Assembly (NCBI GenBank): GCA_022791355.1
Contig: JAAVYX010000149.1
Span: 1-11,369 of the forward strand
Length of the DNA stretch: 11,369 nt
Direction: 5' to 3'
Origin: Clostridiales bacterium
GTDB taxonomy: Bacteria; Bacillota; Clostridia; Oscillospirales; Acutalibacteraceae
In this document: positions 5,886 through 11,369 of the stretch, piece by piece
Layout of the letters: each line of letters begins with the position of its first letter
How positions within the stretch are numbered: position 1 is the stretch's first letter
Position numbers and translations under genes: made by a program
The notes under the pieces: model-generated
Told to the model about the DNA's origin: nothing
The model's database searches: none
Seen by the model: the letters and a program-made list of their open reading frames with translations, nothing else

Positions 5886-6437
5886 ATGCAGGACAAGAGG
5901 ACAATCGCCGGCCGGTTCGGTCTGAGCGAAAAAGAGTACGATCAAATATGGGAAATCATGTTGGAGGCCTTCCCGCCCGCCGAACGGCGCAGCCGAGCGG
6001 GTCTGGACCGGATCATGGCCAACCCGGCCTTCTCCCTTATCACCTTCCGGGACCCTACAGGAAAGCCGGCGGCCTTTCTGACCAGCTGGCGGCTGGCGGG
6101 TTTTTGCTATCTGGAACATTTCGCCGTCTCGGCCGGCCTGCGGGGACAAGGAGTAGGCGGTCGAATGCTCCGGGATTTTTTGGAGACGGCGGTTGGCCCG
6201 GTAATCCTGGAGGCGGAGCCTCCTGAAAACGAGATCGCCCGCCGGCGGATCGGCTTTTACCGGCGTTTCGGCTTTCATCTAAACGGCTATCCCTATATCC
6301 AGCCGCCCCTTCAGCCCGATACCCCGGCCGTCCCTCTGTGCATCATGAGCAGGCCCGCGCCTTTAAAGCCTGCGGAATTTGAGTCGGTGCGTCAGACCTT
6401 ATACCGTAAGGTGTACGACCGGCGGACATTGTTGTGA
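5886..6437 (+). CDS. GNAT-family N-acetyltransferase
   Basis: The 183-residue protein is a single GNAT domain that transfers acetyl from acetyl-CoA to an amine. The substrate is unknown. The acetyl-CoA pyrophosphate loop is R86-G-Q-G-V-G91 in LRGQGVGGRML, preceded by the strand LEHFAVSA of motif A. A later FYRRFGFH (124-131) is the typical motif B end. The start at 5886 has GAGGGA 7 nt upstream; an upstream in-frame ATG at 5832 would add 18 polar residues unlike the family. The N-terminal half (EIMLEAFPPAERRS) resembles small clostridial GNATs of unassigned function. It appears monocistronic and is convergent with the next gene. Confidence 0.85.
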   Translation: MQDKRTIAGRFGLSEKEYDQIWEIMLEAFPPAERRSRAGLDRIMANPAFSLITFRDPTGKPAAFLTSWRLAGFCYLEHFAVSAGLRGQGVGGRMLRDFLETAVGPVILEAEPPENEIARRRIGFYRRFGFHLNGYPYIQPPLQPDTPAVPLCIMSRPAPLKPAEFESVRQTLYRKVYDRRTLL

Positions 6438-6471
6438 GGGATTCGACGAGCCAAATCGCTGGGGGCGGATT

Positions 6472-6603
6472 TTACAGCGCGCCGGTCAGATAGGCCGCGC
6501 CGAAAAAGCCGATGGCCACCATCAGAAAACAAAGCAGGGTCAGCAGCAGGGCCTTGACAAAGGGATGCGGACCGCTTCGACCGGTTCGTTTGATTTTATC
6601 CAT
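6472..6603 (-). CDS. 43-residue single-pass membrane protein, probably forespore-expressed
   Basis: The protein has a basic N-terminus (MDKIKRTGRSGPHPF) and one hydrophobic segment, about residues 17-41 (LLLTLLCFLMVAIGFFGAAYL). It therefore most likely sits with its short N-terminus in the cytoplasm. GGAGG lies 8 nt upstream of the ATG at 6603. A longer in-frame start at 6723 is rejected because it would read through the promoter and has no ribosome-binding site. A sequence fitting the sigma-G consensus lies 33 nt upstream, which points to expression in the late forespore. No known family is recognised, so the function is unknown; a spore-membrane role is inference. Confidence 0.75.
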   Translation of the reverse strand: MDKIKRTGRSGPHPFVKALLLTLLCFLMVAIGFFGAAYLTGAL

Positions 6604-6635
6604 GCGTTTTTCCTCCGAAAGTAAGCTTACGGCAT

Positions 6636-6665
6636 TAGTATGAGCCTTTGCGCTGCAAATCATAC
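6636..6665 (-). promoter_or_regulatory. Predicted sigma-G promoter
   Basis: On the minus strand GTATG (6665-6661) matches the -35 consensus GHATR and CATACTA (6642-6636) matches the -10 consensus CATHHTA. The spacer is 18 bp. The consensus is the one known from Bacillus subtilis sigma-G. It lies just upstream of the 43-residue membrane protein gene and downstream of the terminator at 6726-6758. Confidence 0.65.
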
Positions 6666-6725
6666 CAAAACCCGCATCTTTCAAAGGAGAAGACAGGGCT
6701 TGGCCGCCGTCCGCCCTTTGCATGA

Positions 6726-6758
6726 GAAAACCCCGGTTCGTTCAGAACCGGGGTTTTC
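6726..6758 (-). terminator. Strong intrinsic terminator, near-symmetrical
   Basis: GAAAACCCCGGTTC and its complement form a perfect 14-bp stem around 5 nt. On the minus strand the stem ends in TTTTCTC, fitting termination of the candidate small RNA. On the plus strand it ends in TTTTCCC, so it could also stop transcripts coming from the GNAT side. Confidence 0.9.
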
Positions 6759-6831
6759 CCAACTTGAGGGGTGTTTTGAGGAGGGTAGAGCAGTACTCAA
6801 ATGAGGTGCGGCTCCTCATTTCCTTGAGTAC
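6726..6831 (-). ncRNA. Candidate ~106-nt small RNA with an anti-Shine-Dalgarno linker
   Basis: A TATACT -10 box lies at 6843-6838. The predicted +1 is about G6831, exactly where a stable hairpin begins: GTACTCAA, a 4-nt GGAA bulge, then ATGAGG, a 7-nt loop, CCTCAT and TTGAGTAC. A C-rich, apparently single-stranded linker follows with CTACCCTCCTC and ACACCCCTC, and then the terminator at 6726-6758. This layout of 5' hairpin, C-rich linker and terminator is known from Gram-positive regulators such as RsaE/RoxS, which pair with ribosome-binding sites; no homology is claimed. UGAGGAG in the hairpin can alternatively pair with CUCCUCA in the linker. A 25-codon frame (6819-6742) overlaps it but has a badly spaced ribosome-binding site. 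Confidence 0.5.
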
Positions 6832-6837
6832 AACTAG

Positions 6838-6891
6838 AGTATACCCGCAAATTCGAACTATGGCATGAAGAATTTATGAACTTTCTTTAAA
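6838..6891 (-). promoter_or_regulatory. Promoter of the candidate small RNA with 11-bp-spaced repeats
   Basis: Upstream of the TATACT box (6843-6838), the minus strand carries TTTAAA (6891-6886), TTCATA (6880-6875), TTCATG (6869-6864) and the weaker GTTCGA (6858-6853), all phased by 11 bp. No good -35 is present, as expected for an activated promoter. The pattern resembles PhoP sites (repeats of TTAACA type with 11-bp phasing). That assignment is inference. Confidence 0.35.
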
Positions 6892-7041
6892 CGTTCTTTT
6901 CCCAATTTGTGAAGGAAAGTCAACAGACGCATTTTTCGTTATCTTTCGACCGTTTCTCCTCTGCACTTAGCCTAAATATCTGTAAAAGACTTGGCGGGAC
7001 GAAGGAGAAATTCTATCTTTATGATCTGGCTGAGAGTGGGA

Positions 7042-7137
7042 TTTCGCTTTAGATTTGTTTTTCTTTTTTTAACGAATGGGAGGTATTACGCCAGATTTCC
7101 TTTTCGAATTACTCCATTACCTATTCTAGTAGCGCGA
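7042..7137 (+). repeat. Dispersed intergenic repeat, copy 1
   Basis: Copy 1 shares with 11145-11243 a start TTTCGCTTTAGATTT (14 of 15 bases), an inner CGCCAG, and a 26-base end block at 7112-7137 (23 of 26) running from CTCCATTACCT to TAGCGCGA. The middle is divergent. Copy lengths are 96 and 99 bp. Confidence 0.75.
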
Positions 7138-7168
7138 GATCAGATTTTAGAGTATTCATAAAAGGATA

Positions 7169-7188
7169 CCTGACGCGAAGCCTCTATC
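7169..7188 (-). repeat. Partial inverted copy of the dispersed repeat
   Basis: On the minus strand GATAGAGGCTTCGCGTCAGG matches 18 of 20 bases of 11182-11201, an inner block of the copy at 11145-11243. It lies in opposite orientation to copy 1 only 32 bp away. Confidence 0.55.
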
Positions 7189-7237
7189 CCACTAAAAATA
7201 AAAAACAGAAAAGCTCTCCCCCAGCCAATCCCCCGCA

Positions 7238-9673
7238 TCAATCATCGGCGGATAAAACCGGCGTTCCGTCCACGCCGGAAAAGGATACGATCTTTACGCC
7301 CGAGTCGTACAGCCGCAAAGTCAAACCCTTTTGCAGGCCGTCCAGGTCAAAGGCCATAACCGCTCCGTCGGCCACGGCGAAGCCTACCTCGTCCACGGCG
7401 ACGGTCCGGCGGGCCCAATCCCCCTTTTCCACCTCGTAGAGGGTTTCGCTGGTCCTCCTGGCCGTGGTGATCAGCCCTTTGGGCCGCAGGCCGTCTCCGG
7501 TCAGCCCCACTGCCAATATGCCCGAGAAGCCGGACGCGGCCGTCACAGGCATCAGGAAAAGCTGCTGCTGGGACAGGTAGGTCATCGCGTGATGGTCATA
7601 GGCCGCCTCGGACGACAGCCGGGTACCTTCGGCGGCCGCCGTATAGCAAGTCAATTGGCTGGGCCGTGTAGGCTCGCTGATATCGAACAGCCGCAGGCGC
7701 AGACCCTCTTCCGCCTCCTCCACCGCCAGCAGACGGCCGTATGCAACAGGATAGAGCATACCCGTAAAGCCGGGTATGCTCGCACTTCCCGCTATAACGG
7801 GCTGAACCGGATTCTCCAAATCTATCGTAAGCACCGCGCCCTCGTCCCCATCGACGGCCAGATAAGCCGTATCCCCGTCGAAACGGACCGACTGAACGGT
7901 CTGGCCGGGGGCGATGCCTTCCAGTTCTCCCGCTATCGCCAACCCCTCGTCTAAAATATACAGGCCGCTCCCCTTGGAATCGGGGATCTGGGAGACCACC
8001 CGCAGGCGTCCCTCTCTGGCGTCCATACACATGGAATCGGAAACCGCGCCGGGCAGACGGCCCCGGCCGGTATAGCGCATGTCATATCCCATGGTAAAGC
8101 GCAGGATCTCGCTGAAAACGGCGTCCTCGGTCTGCCGGACAGCCGCGATATACAGGTTGTCAGTATTGCTGTATAGCACGTCGCCGCCGCCCAGCGCCGC
8201 GCATACCCGGCCGCCGCCTGTCGGATTCAGAGCTGCCACAAAGCAGTAGCTGGCCGTCTCGGTATCCTCCACAATCTGCACCTGGCCGGGGTGGAGAGGA
8301 TTGATTTTCCGGCTGCCCGAATCCCAGAACCGGGGCAGATAGTTTTTCGCCAGTTCCTCGTTGAGGCCGGGAATATGGGGATAATAGGGCGTGGTACTGA
8401 TATACAGGGTGCCGTCGGCCAAACGGCTGCCCGACATAAAGCCCTGCTGCTTCCAGATTCGGGTGAGGACCGGCTTAGACCGGTCGGATATATCGTAAAA
8501 TTCGGCCTTGACGATACCGTCGGCGGCCATGCCGCCCAGGCTCTCGTCCTGGTCGCCCAAGACGATCAGCAGATCGCCGGCCAGGTGCATCTGGATTTCC
8601 CTGTCGCCGGTAAAGTCCACATAGGTGCTGCTCAGCAGCTTCATCCGTCCCCCGGCGGTCTCCACGATACTCAGCAGCCGCCGGTCCTCCACACCCCGGG
8701 AAAGGATGTATAGACGGGAGCCGTCGGCCTGAACCGCGTCGACCTCGTTGACCGCGGGAACCTGTGGCTGGAAGGCGGCAAGAGAGCCGGTCTTCCAATC
8801 CGCTCTGTCCGCCGTCGCCTTATCACAGATTGCATATGGGCCAACCGTCGTCGTAGGGTCGGGTTTCTTCTGGGACGCGGGCCGGGAGGAGGCCGCGGGA
8901 CGGTCGTCCGCCTGCCCGTCGTCTGCCGGTTCCAAGGCGGGGTCCAGTATGGAAAGGCTGCCCGACCGCGTATCCGTCGGACCGGAAAGGGTCGCAGACG
9001 GAACGCTGGCGGCTATCGGGACACTGGTGGTCGGACGATAGCTGTCGCCGTCGTAGGGCGGCTGGATTTGGGTCGTGTTTTCCATAAGGATATCGGAGGT
9101 TCCGGCAGCCGGCGGGTCATAGGAGGGATCGGACGCCGTCTCCGAGGTGGTAAGCATATCCTCCGATTCGCCGGTCGTTTGATCCAGCTGGAGCCCGGCC
9201 GTCCGCTGGGCCAGCAGACGGCTTTGCAGCCCCGTATCCCCTGTCGGGAGGGCGGCCTCGGTCTCCCCGCCGGTCTGCTCCTGCCTGCGGCGGATGCGCT
9301 CCAGAGCGAGATAGATATCGTAATATGAATTGCGCTTGCCTGTGGTCAAATCAGGCTGGAACAGCTCGGCGTACCGGCTGGACGGCTCTTGAGGCAGGTC
9401 GGACAGCCGCCGCCCGTTCAGCCAAACGCTGGCCGCGCCGCCCAGCGCCAGCACGGCCGACAGGGCCGCCGCCATGATCTTCCGGCCTCTTCCGCTCCGC
9501 AGCCAGCCGGTCCCAGGCTTATCCTTTCCGCCTTCCTTTTCCAGCCTTCGCACAATCATGCAGGGGGCCAGGGATACCGGCGGCTGAATTTTTTTATCGG
9601 CCGACTGAAAGCTTTTCTCCAGCTCCCGCAGCAGGCTCTGGTCCTGTTTGTCTAAATGATTTCCCACTTGCAT
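7238..9673 (-). CDS. Membrane-anchored beta-propeller protein, probable anti-sigma factor/sensor
   Basis: The 811-residue protein has a cytoplasmic N-terminus of about 65 residues, one membrane segment (about 66-86, KIMAAALSAVLALGGAASVWL), a Pro/Ser/Thr-rich linker (about 135-275) and an outer beta-propeller (about 290-811). The propeller resembles the secreted C-terminal beta-propeller family (PF09826 type), including the entry segment VNEVDAVQADGSRLYILS. The N-terminus has KIQPPVSLAPCMIVRRLEK, a short helix-forming stretch, and no HxxxCxxC zinc anti-sigma motif. The gene lies 8 bp downstream of an ECF sigma gene, the usual place for a cognate anti-sigma factor. I infer that the cytoplasmic part holds the sigma factor and the propeller senses something outside the membrane. 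The ATG abuts a GGGGG tract; a GTG two codons later at 9667 sits 6 nt from that tract and may be the true start. Confidence 0.8.
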   Translation of the reverse strand: MQVGNHLDKQDQSLLRELEKSFQSADKKIQPPVSLAPCMIVRRLEKEGGKDKPGTGWLRSGRGRKIMAAALSAVLALGGAASVWLNGRRLSDLPQEPSSRYAELFQPDLTTGKRNSYYDIYLALERIRRRQEQTGGETEAALPTGDTGLQSRLLAQRTAGLQLDQTTGESEDMLTTSETASDPSYDPPAAGTSDILMENTTQIQPPYDGDSYRPTTSVPIAASVPSATLSGPTDTRSGSLSILDPALEPADDGQADDRPAASSRPASQKKPDPTTTVGPYAICDKATADRADWKTGSLAAFQPQVPAVNEVDAVQADGSRLYILSRGVEDRRLLSIVETAGGRMKLLSSTYVDFTGDREIQMHLAGDLLIVLGDQDESLGGMAADGIVKAEFYDISDRSKPVLTRIWKQQGFMSGSRLADGTLYISTTPYYPHIPGLNEELAKNYLPRFWDSGSRKINPLHPGQVQIVEDTETASYCFVAALNPTGGGRVCAALGGGDVLYSNTDNLYIAAVRQTEDAVFSEILRFTMGYDMRYTGRGRLPGAVSDSMCMDAREGRLRVVSQIPDSKGSGLYILDEGLAIAGELEGIAPGQTVQSVRFDGDTAYLAVDGDEGAVLTIDLENPVQPVIAGSASIPGFTGMLYPVAYGRLLAVEEAEEGLRLRLFDISEPTRPSQLTCYTAAAEGTRLSSEAAYDHHAMTYLSQQQLFLMPVTAASGFSGILAVGLTGDGLRPKGLITTARRTSETLYEVEKGDWARRTVAVDEVGFAVADGAVMAFDLDGLQKGLTLRLYDSGVKIVSFSGVDGTPVLSADD

Positions 9674-9681
9674 CCCCCTTT

Positions 9682-10215
9682 CTAACCTTCTATATTTATG
9701 TATTTCCGCATTTTTTTCAGCGCCCTGGACAGCTTGGAGCGTACGCCGCCGCCGGTCATATGCAGCATGGCGGCGATCTCGTGACTTTTATAGCCCTCGC
9801 TCACGGTCAGGAGCACTACCGCCCGTTCCTCAGCCGTCAGCCGGTCCAAGGCCTCCCGCAGCTCCAGAGACAGGGACATGCTCTCGCTTTGGTCCCGGCC
9901 GTCCGAAAGGTCGGGCCGCTCCTCCAGCTGCACCTGCTCCCGCCGCCGGATCAGGGCTCCCACCCGCCGCTTGCAGCAGACGGTGAGAATGGCGAAGATC
10001 CATCCCTTGAAGGCGGCCGGTTCCTTAAGCCTGCCGATTCCCTTGTAGGCCTCCACCGCCGTCTCCTGCACGGCGTCCTCTGCGTCCTCGGGGTTGCCCA
10101 GATAGTAATAGGCGAATTTATACAGCTCCCGCCATACCGTGGCGTACAAATCGCCGAAGGCCTGCGCGTCTCCCTGCTTGGCGCGGGCGGCCAACGCCTC
10201 CGCCTCCTGAGCCAT
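9682..10215 (-). CDS. ECF-type RNA polymerase sigma factor
   Basis: This 177-residue protein has the two-domain layout of group 4 sigma factors. Region 2 (about 18-85) contains AFGDLYATVWRELYKFAYYY, the polymerase-binding PEDAEDAVQETAVEAY, and the -10-recognising part ending FKGWIFAIL. Region 4 (about 118-173) contains LDRLTAEERAVVLLTVSEGY and the helix-turn-helix KSHEIAAMLHMTGGGVRSKLSRALKKMR. The start is taken at the ATG at 10215, behind GGTGGGG; an in-frame GTG at 10227 is possible. It is followed after 8 bp by the propeller membrane protein, its likely anti-sigma factor. A TGAAAC on the minus strand (10307-10302) resembles an ECF -35 box, but no matching CGT-type -10 lies at the right distance, so autoregulation is unproven. 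Confidence 0.92.
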   Translation of the reverse strand: MAQEAEALAARAKQGDAQAFGDLYATVWRELYKFAYYYLGNPEDAEDAVQETAVEAYKGIGRLKEPAAFKGWIFAILTVCCKRRVGALIRRREQVQLEERPDLSDGRDQSESMSLSLELREALDRLTAEERAVVLLTVSEGYKSHEIAAMLHMTGGGVRSKLSRALKKMRKYINIEG

Positions 10216-10315
10216 GCTCCCCACCACACTTTCACTCTCTCAGATTTTCAGTGTATATCCGCGCTGATTTTGTTGCAAGAAAAATTTTTTCCCCGCAAAT
10301 TGTTTCACGCCGCCG

Positions 10316-10345
10316 GCATAATCCTGCCCACCCTCGGCAAGACTA
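10316..10345 (+). promoter_or_regulatory. Predicted sigma-F promoter of spoIIQ
   Basis: GCATA (10316-10320) matches the -35 consensus GYATA, and GGCAAGACTA (10336-10345) matches every position of the -10 consensus GGNNANAHTR. The spacer is exactly 15 bp. The consensus is that of Bacillus subtilis sigma-F, which drives spoIIQ there. The expected start is near 10352, at the edge of the GGAGGTG ribosome-binding site (10352-10358), so the leader would be very short. The rest of the 150-bp divergent gap 10216-10365 shows no other clear element. Confidence 0.75.
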
Positions 10346-10365
10346 AGGAACGGAGGTGCTAGTAA

Positions 10366-11115
10366 ATGGGCAAAATACGATTTGAAGAATCCAAAATGGG
10401 ACGTTTTTTCAGCGGAAAAGGGTTTTATATGGTATTGGCCGCCTGCCTGATCGCAGTGGGCGCGGCGGCCTGGACGGCCATCAGCAGCCTGACCCCTCCG
10501 CCGGTCGATACCGGCGAGCTGGACAGCTCCGCCCCGTCTGACGGTATGGTTCTCGTAACCAGCAAGCCGCAGAGCGGCGGCGAGGCCGCTGTGGACAAAA
10601 AGGTATCGGATATATCCGATACCCGCACAAGCAGCGCCGCGTCCGGCTCCAAGCCGTCCTCCGCCGCATCCGGCGACGCGGACCAAACGGCCGCGCCGGT
10701 AGCCGACTTTTTCGTTCTGCCGGTCACCGGCGATATCATCAAGGCATATAACGACACCGAATTACAGTATTCCGAGACCTACAAGGATATGCGCCTGCAC
10801 ACCGGCGTGGATATTGCCGCCGACCGCGGGACCAAGGTCAAGGCCGCCGGCGACGGTAAGGTAACCGACGTGTACACCGACCCGCTTTGGGGCTCCACCG
10901 TGGTTATTGACCATGGCAAAGGGATAACGGTCTACTACTGCGGGCTGAACAAGACCCCCACCGTTTCCAAGGGGGACGTGGTGACCCCCGGCGCGCAGCT
11001 GGGCGACGTGGGCGAGGTCCCCTGCGAGGCGGCCGACGCGCCCCATCTGCATCTGGCCGTCAAGCAGAACGACCAGTGGGTTTCGCCCTTGGCCCTTATG
11101 GGCATGGAAAAGTAG
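10366..11115 (+). CDS. spoIIQ: Stage II sporulation protein Q (LytM/M23 domain)
   Basis: SpoIIQ sits in the forespore membrane and binds SpoIIIAH of the mother cell across the intermembrane space, forming a channel and ratchet during engulfment. The 249 residues comprise a short basic N-terminus, one membrane segment (about 19-38), a Ser/Ala-rich linker (about 45-112) and a LytM domain (about 113-245). The zinc-site motifs are complete: H145-x-x-x-D149 in HTGVDIAAD, and H227-x-H229 in PHLHL. Clostridial SpoIIQ keeps these residues, whereas B. subtilis SpoIIQ has lost a zinc ligand, so this protein may have endopeptidase activity. The segment PVTGDIIKAYNDTELQYSET matches SpoIIQ better than other M23 peptidases. 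The start has GGAGGTG 7 nt upstream and a matching sigma-F promoter. It is transcribed alone, divergently from the ECF sigma gene. Confidence 0.9.
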   Translation: MGKIRFEESKMGRFFSGKGFYMVLAACLIAVGAAAWTAISSLTPPPVDTGELDSSAPSDGMVLVTSKPQSGGEAAVDKKVSDISDTRTSSAASGSKPSSAASGDADQTAAPVADFFVLPVTGDIIKAYNDTELQYSETYKDMRLHTGVDIAADRGTKVKAAGDGKVTDVYTDPLWGSTVVIDHGKGITVYYCGLNKTPTVSKGDVVTPGAQLGDVGEVPCEAADAPHLHLAVKQNDQWVSPLALMGMEK

Positions 11116-11144
11116 TTTTTCTTTTTTATTGGATTGGCGGGAGG

Positions 11145-11243
11145 TTTCGGTTTAGATTTCCTCTATCTTATATTAGTTTAAGATAGAGGTTTCGCGCCAG
11201 GCAAACTTTTTCTTTTTCTCCATTACCTGCTCTAATAGCGCGA
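11145..11243 (+). repeat. Dispersed intergenic repeat, copy 2
   Basis: This is the second copy of the element at 7042-7137, 30 bp downstream of spoIIQ. It contains an extra 11-bp hairpin (11160-11189: CCTCTATCTTA-N8-TAAGATAGAGG) followed by TTTCGCGCCAGG. The block after the hairpin also matches 7169-7188 in inverse orientation. The hairpin has only three T residues after it, so it would be a weak terminator for spoIIQ at best. Confidence 0.75.
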
Positions 11244-11273
11244 CATACTTTTCTTTACGCAAAGAAAAGTATG
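11244..11273. repeat. 13-bp perfect hairpin
   Basis: CATACTTTTCTTT (11244-11256) and AAAGAAAAGTATG (11261-11273) are perfect inverted repeats around ACGC. It adjoins dispersed repeat copy 2 directly. No T-tract follows on the plus strand. Confidence 0.85.
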
Positions 11274-11284
11274 CAAAAGACGCG

Positions 11285-11358
11285 CCAGAAGGGAACCCTT
11301 TCGACCGGGTTCCCCTCTGGACTCCCCTCCTGAACGACACAGAGGGCTCCGCCCTCTG
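11285..11358. repeat. Two GC-rich hairpins sharing a CCTCTGGACTCCC motif
   Basis: CCAGAAGGGAACCC (11285-11298) pairs with GGGTTCCCCTCTGG (11307-11320) with one mismatch. CAGAGGGC-N3-GCCCTCTG (11340-11358) is a perfect 8-bp hairpin. Both are followed by GACTCCC, so they look like two copies of one short element. The window ends inside this repeat cluster, and no gene is visible after spoIIQ. Confidence 0.75.
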
Positions 11359-11369
11359 GACTCCCGCCC

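Larger units (their letters stand above)
6892..7237. other. AT-rich gap between the small RNA region and the propeller gene
   Basis: No gene is visible. On the minus strand a TTGACT stands at 6942-6937 without a matching -10. The stretch contains one copy of a dispersed repeat (7042-7137) and a partial inverted copy (7169-7188). Just downstream of the propeller stop codon the minus strand is T-rich (about 7214-7193), but no stable stem precedes it. The base composition is clearly more AT-rich than in the flanking genes. Confidence 0.5.

Noticed and set aside
6472..6723. 83-residue version of the small membrane protein
   Set aside because: The extra 40 residues would span the sigma-G-type promoter and leader. 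The internal ATG at 6603 has a well-placed GGAGG.
10253..10283. Alternative sigma-F-like site GTATA-N16-TGCAAGAA upstream of spoIIQ
   Set aside because: The -10 lacks the first G and the conserved T, while the site at 10316-10345 matches at all positions with the preferred 15-bp spacing.
9760..10362. 200-codon plus-strand frame opposite the ECF sigma gene
   Set aside because: It is antisense to a gene with complete sigma region 2 and 4 motifs, and its end overlaps the spoIIQ ribosome-binding region.
11160..11189. 11-bp hairpin considered as the spoIIQ terminator
   Set aside because: The stem is AT-rich, followed by only three T residues, and lies inside a dispersed repeat.

Overview
The window looks like chromosomal DNA of a GC-rich, endospore-forming member of the Clostridia, possibly an Oscillospirales-type gut anaerobe. 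The evidence is a SpoIIQ-type LytM protein behind a near-ideal forespore sigma-F promoter, a small membrane-protein gene behind a sigma-G-type promoter, strong Shine-Dalgarno sequences, and an ECF sigma factor paired with a clostridial-type beta-propeller membrane protein. The family-level assignment is inference. No phage, transposase, CRISPR or plasmid genes are visible.

Left part (1-5566, minus strand): a repeat-rich left flank ends in a 46-bp tandem array that runs into the 3' end of metY (O-acetylhomoserine sulfhydrylase). metY sits 36 bp downstream of a CofE-like (F420-0:L-glutamate ligase family) gene. An 850-bp gene-free stretch full of diverged direct and inverted repeats follows and stops at the TAG codon of a TrkA-type RCK gene. 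A second TrkA-type gene lies upstream of that. Its leader holds two small hairpins and an intrinsic terminator. Further upstream is a tRNA-Arg(CCG) gene with a consensus sigma-A promoter and its own terminator.

Middle (5567-7237): a plus-strand GNAT acetyltransferase gene is preceded by a 13-bp palindrome and other hairpins. A 43-residue membrane protein gene on the minus strand has a sigma-G-type promoter. An AT-rich gap holds a candidate ~106-nt small RNA: a -10 box, a 5' hairpin starting at the predicted +1, a C-rich linker containing CCUCC (complementary to GGAGG ribosome-binding sites), and a strong terminator. Four 11-bp-spaced PhoP-like repeats lie upstream of it.

Right part (7238-11369): an ECF sigma factor gene (minus strand) is followed 8 bp later by a single-pass membrane protein. 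That protein has a short cytoplasmic N-terminus and a large extracellular beta-propeller, which I infer to be its anti-sigma factor and sensor. Divergent from this pair is spoIIQ, followed by a dispersed repeat related to one in the 7.0-kb gap and a run of hairpins.

The most interesting points are the sigma/propeller signalling pair, the candidate small RNA, the two forespore promoters, and the way repeat arrays abut or include TAG stop codons of resident genes.
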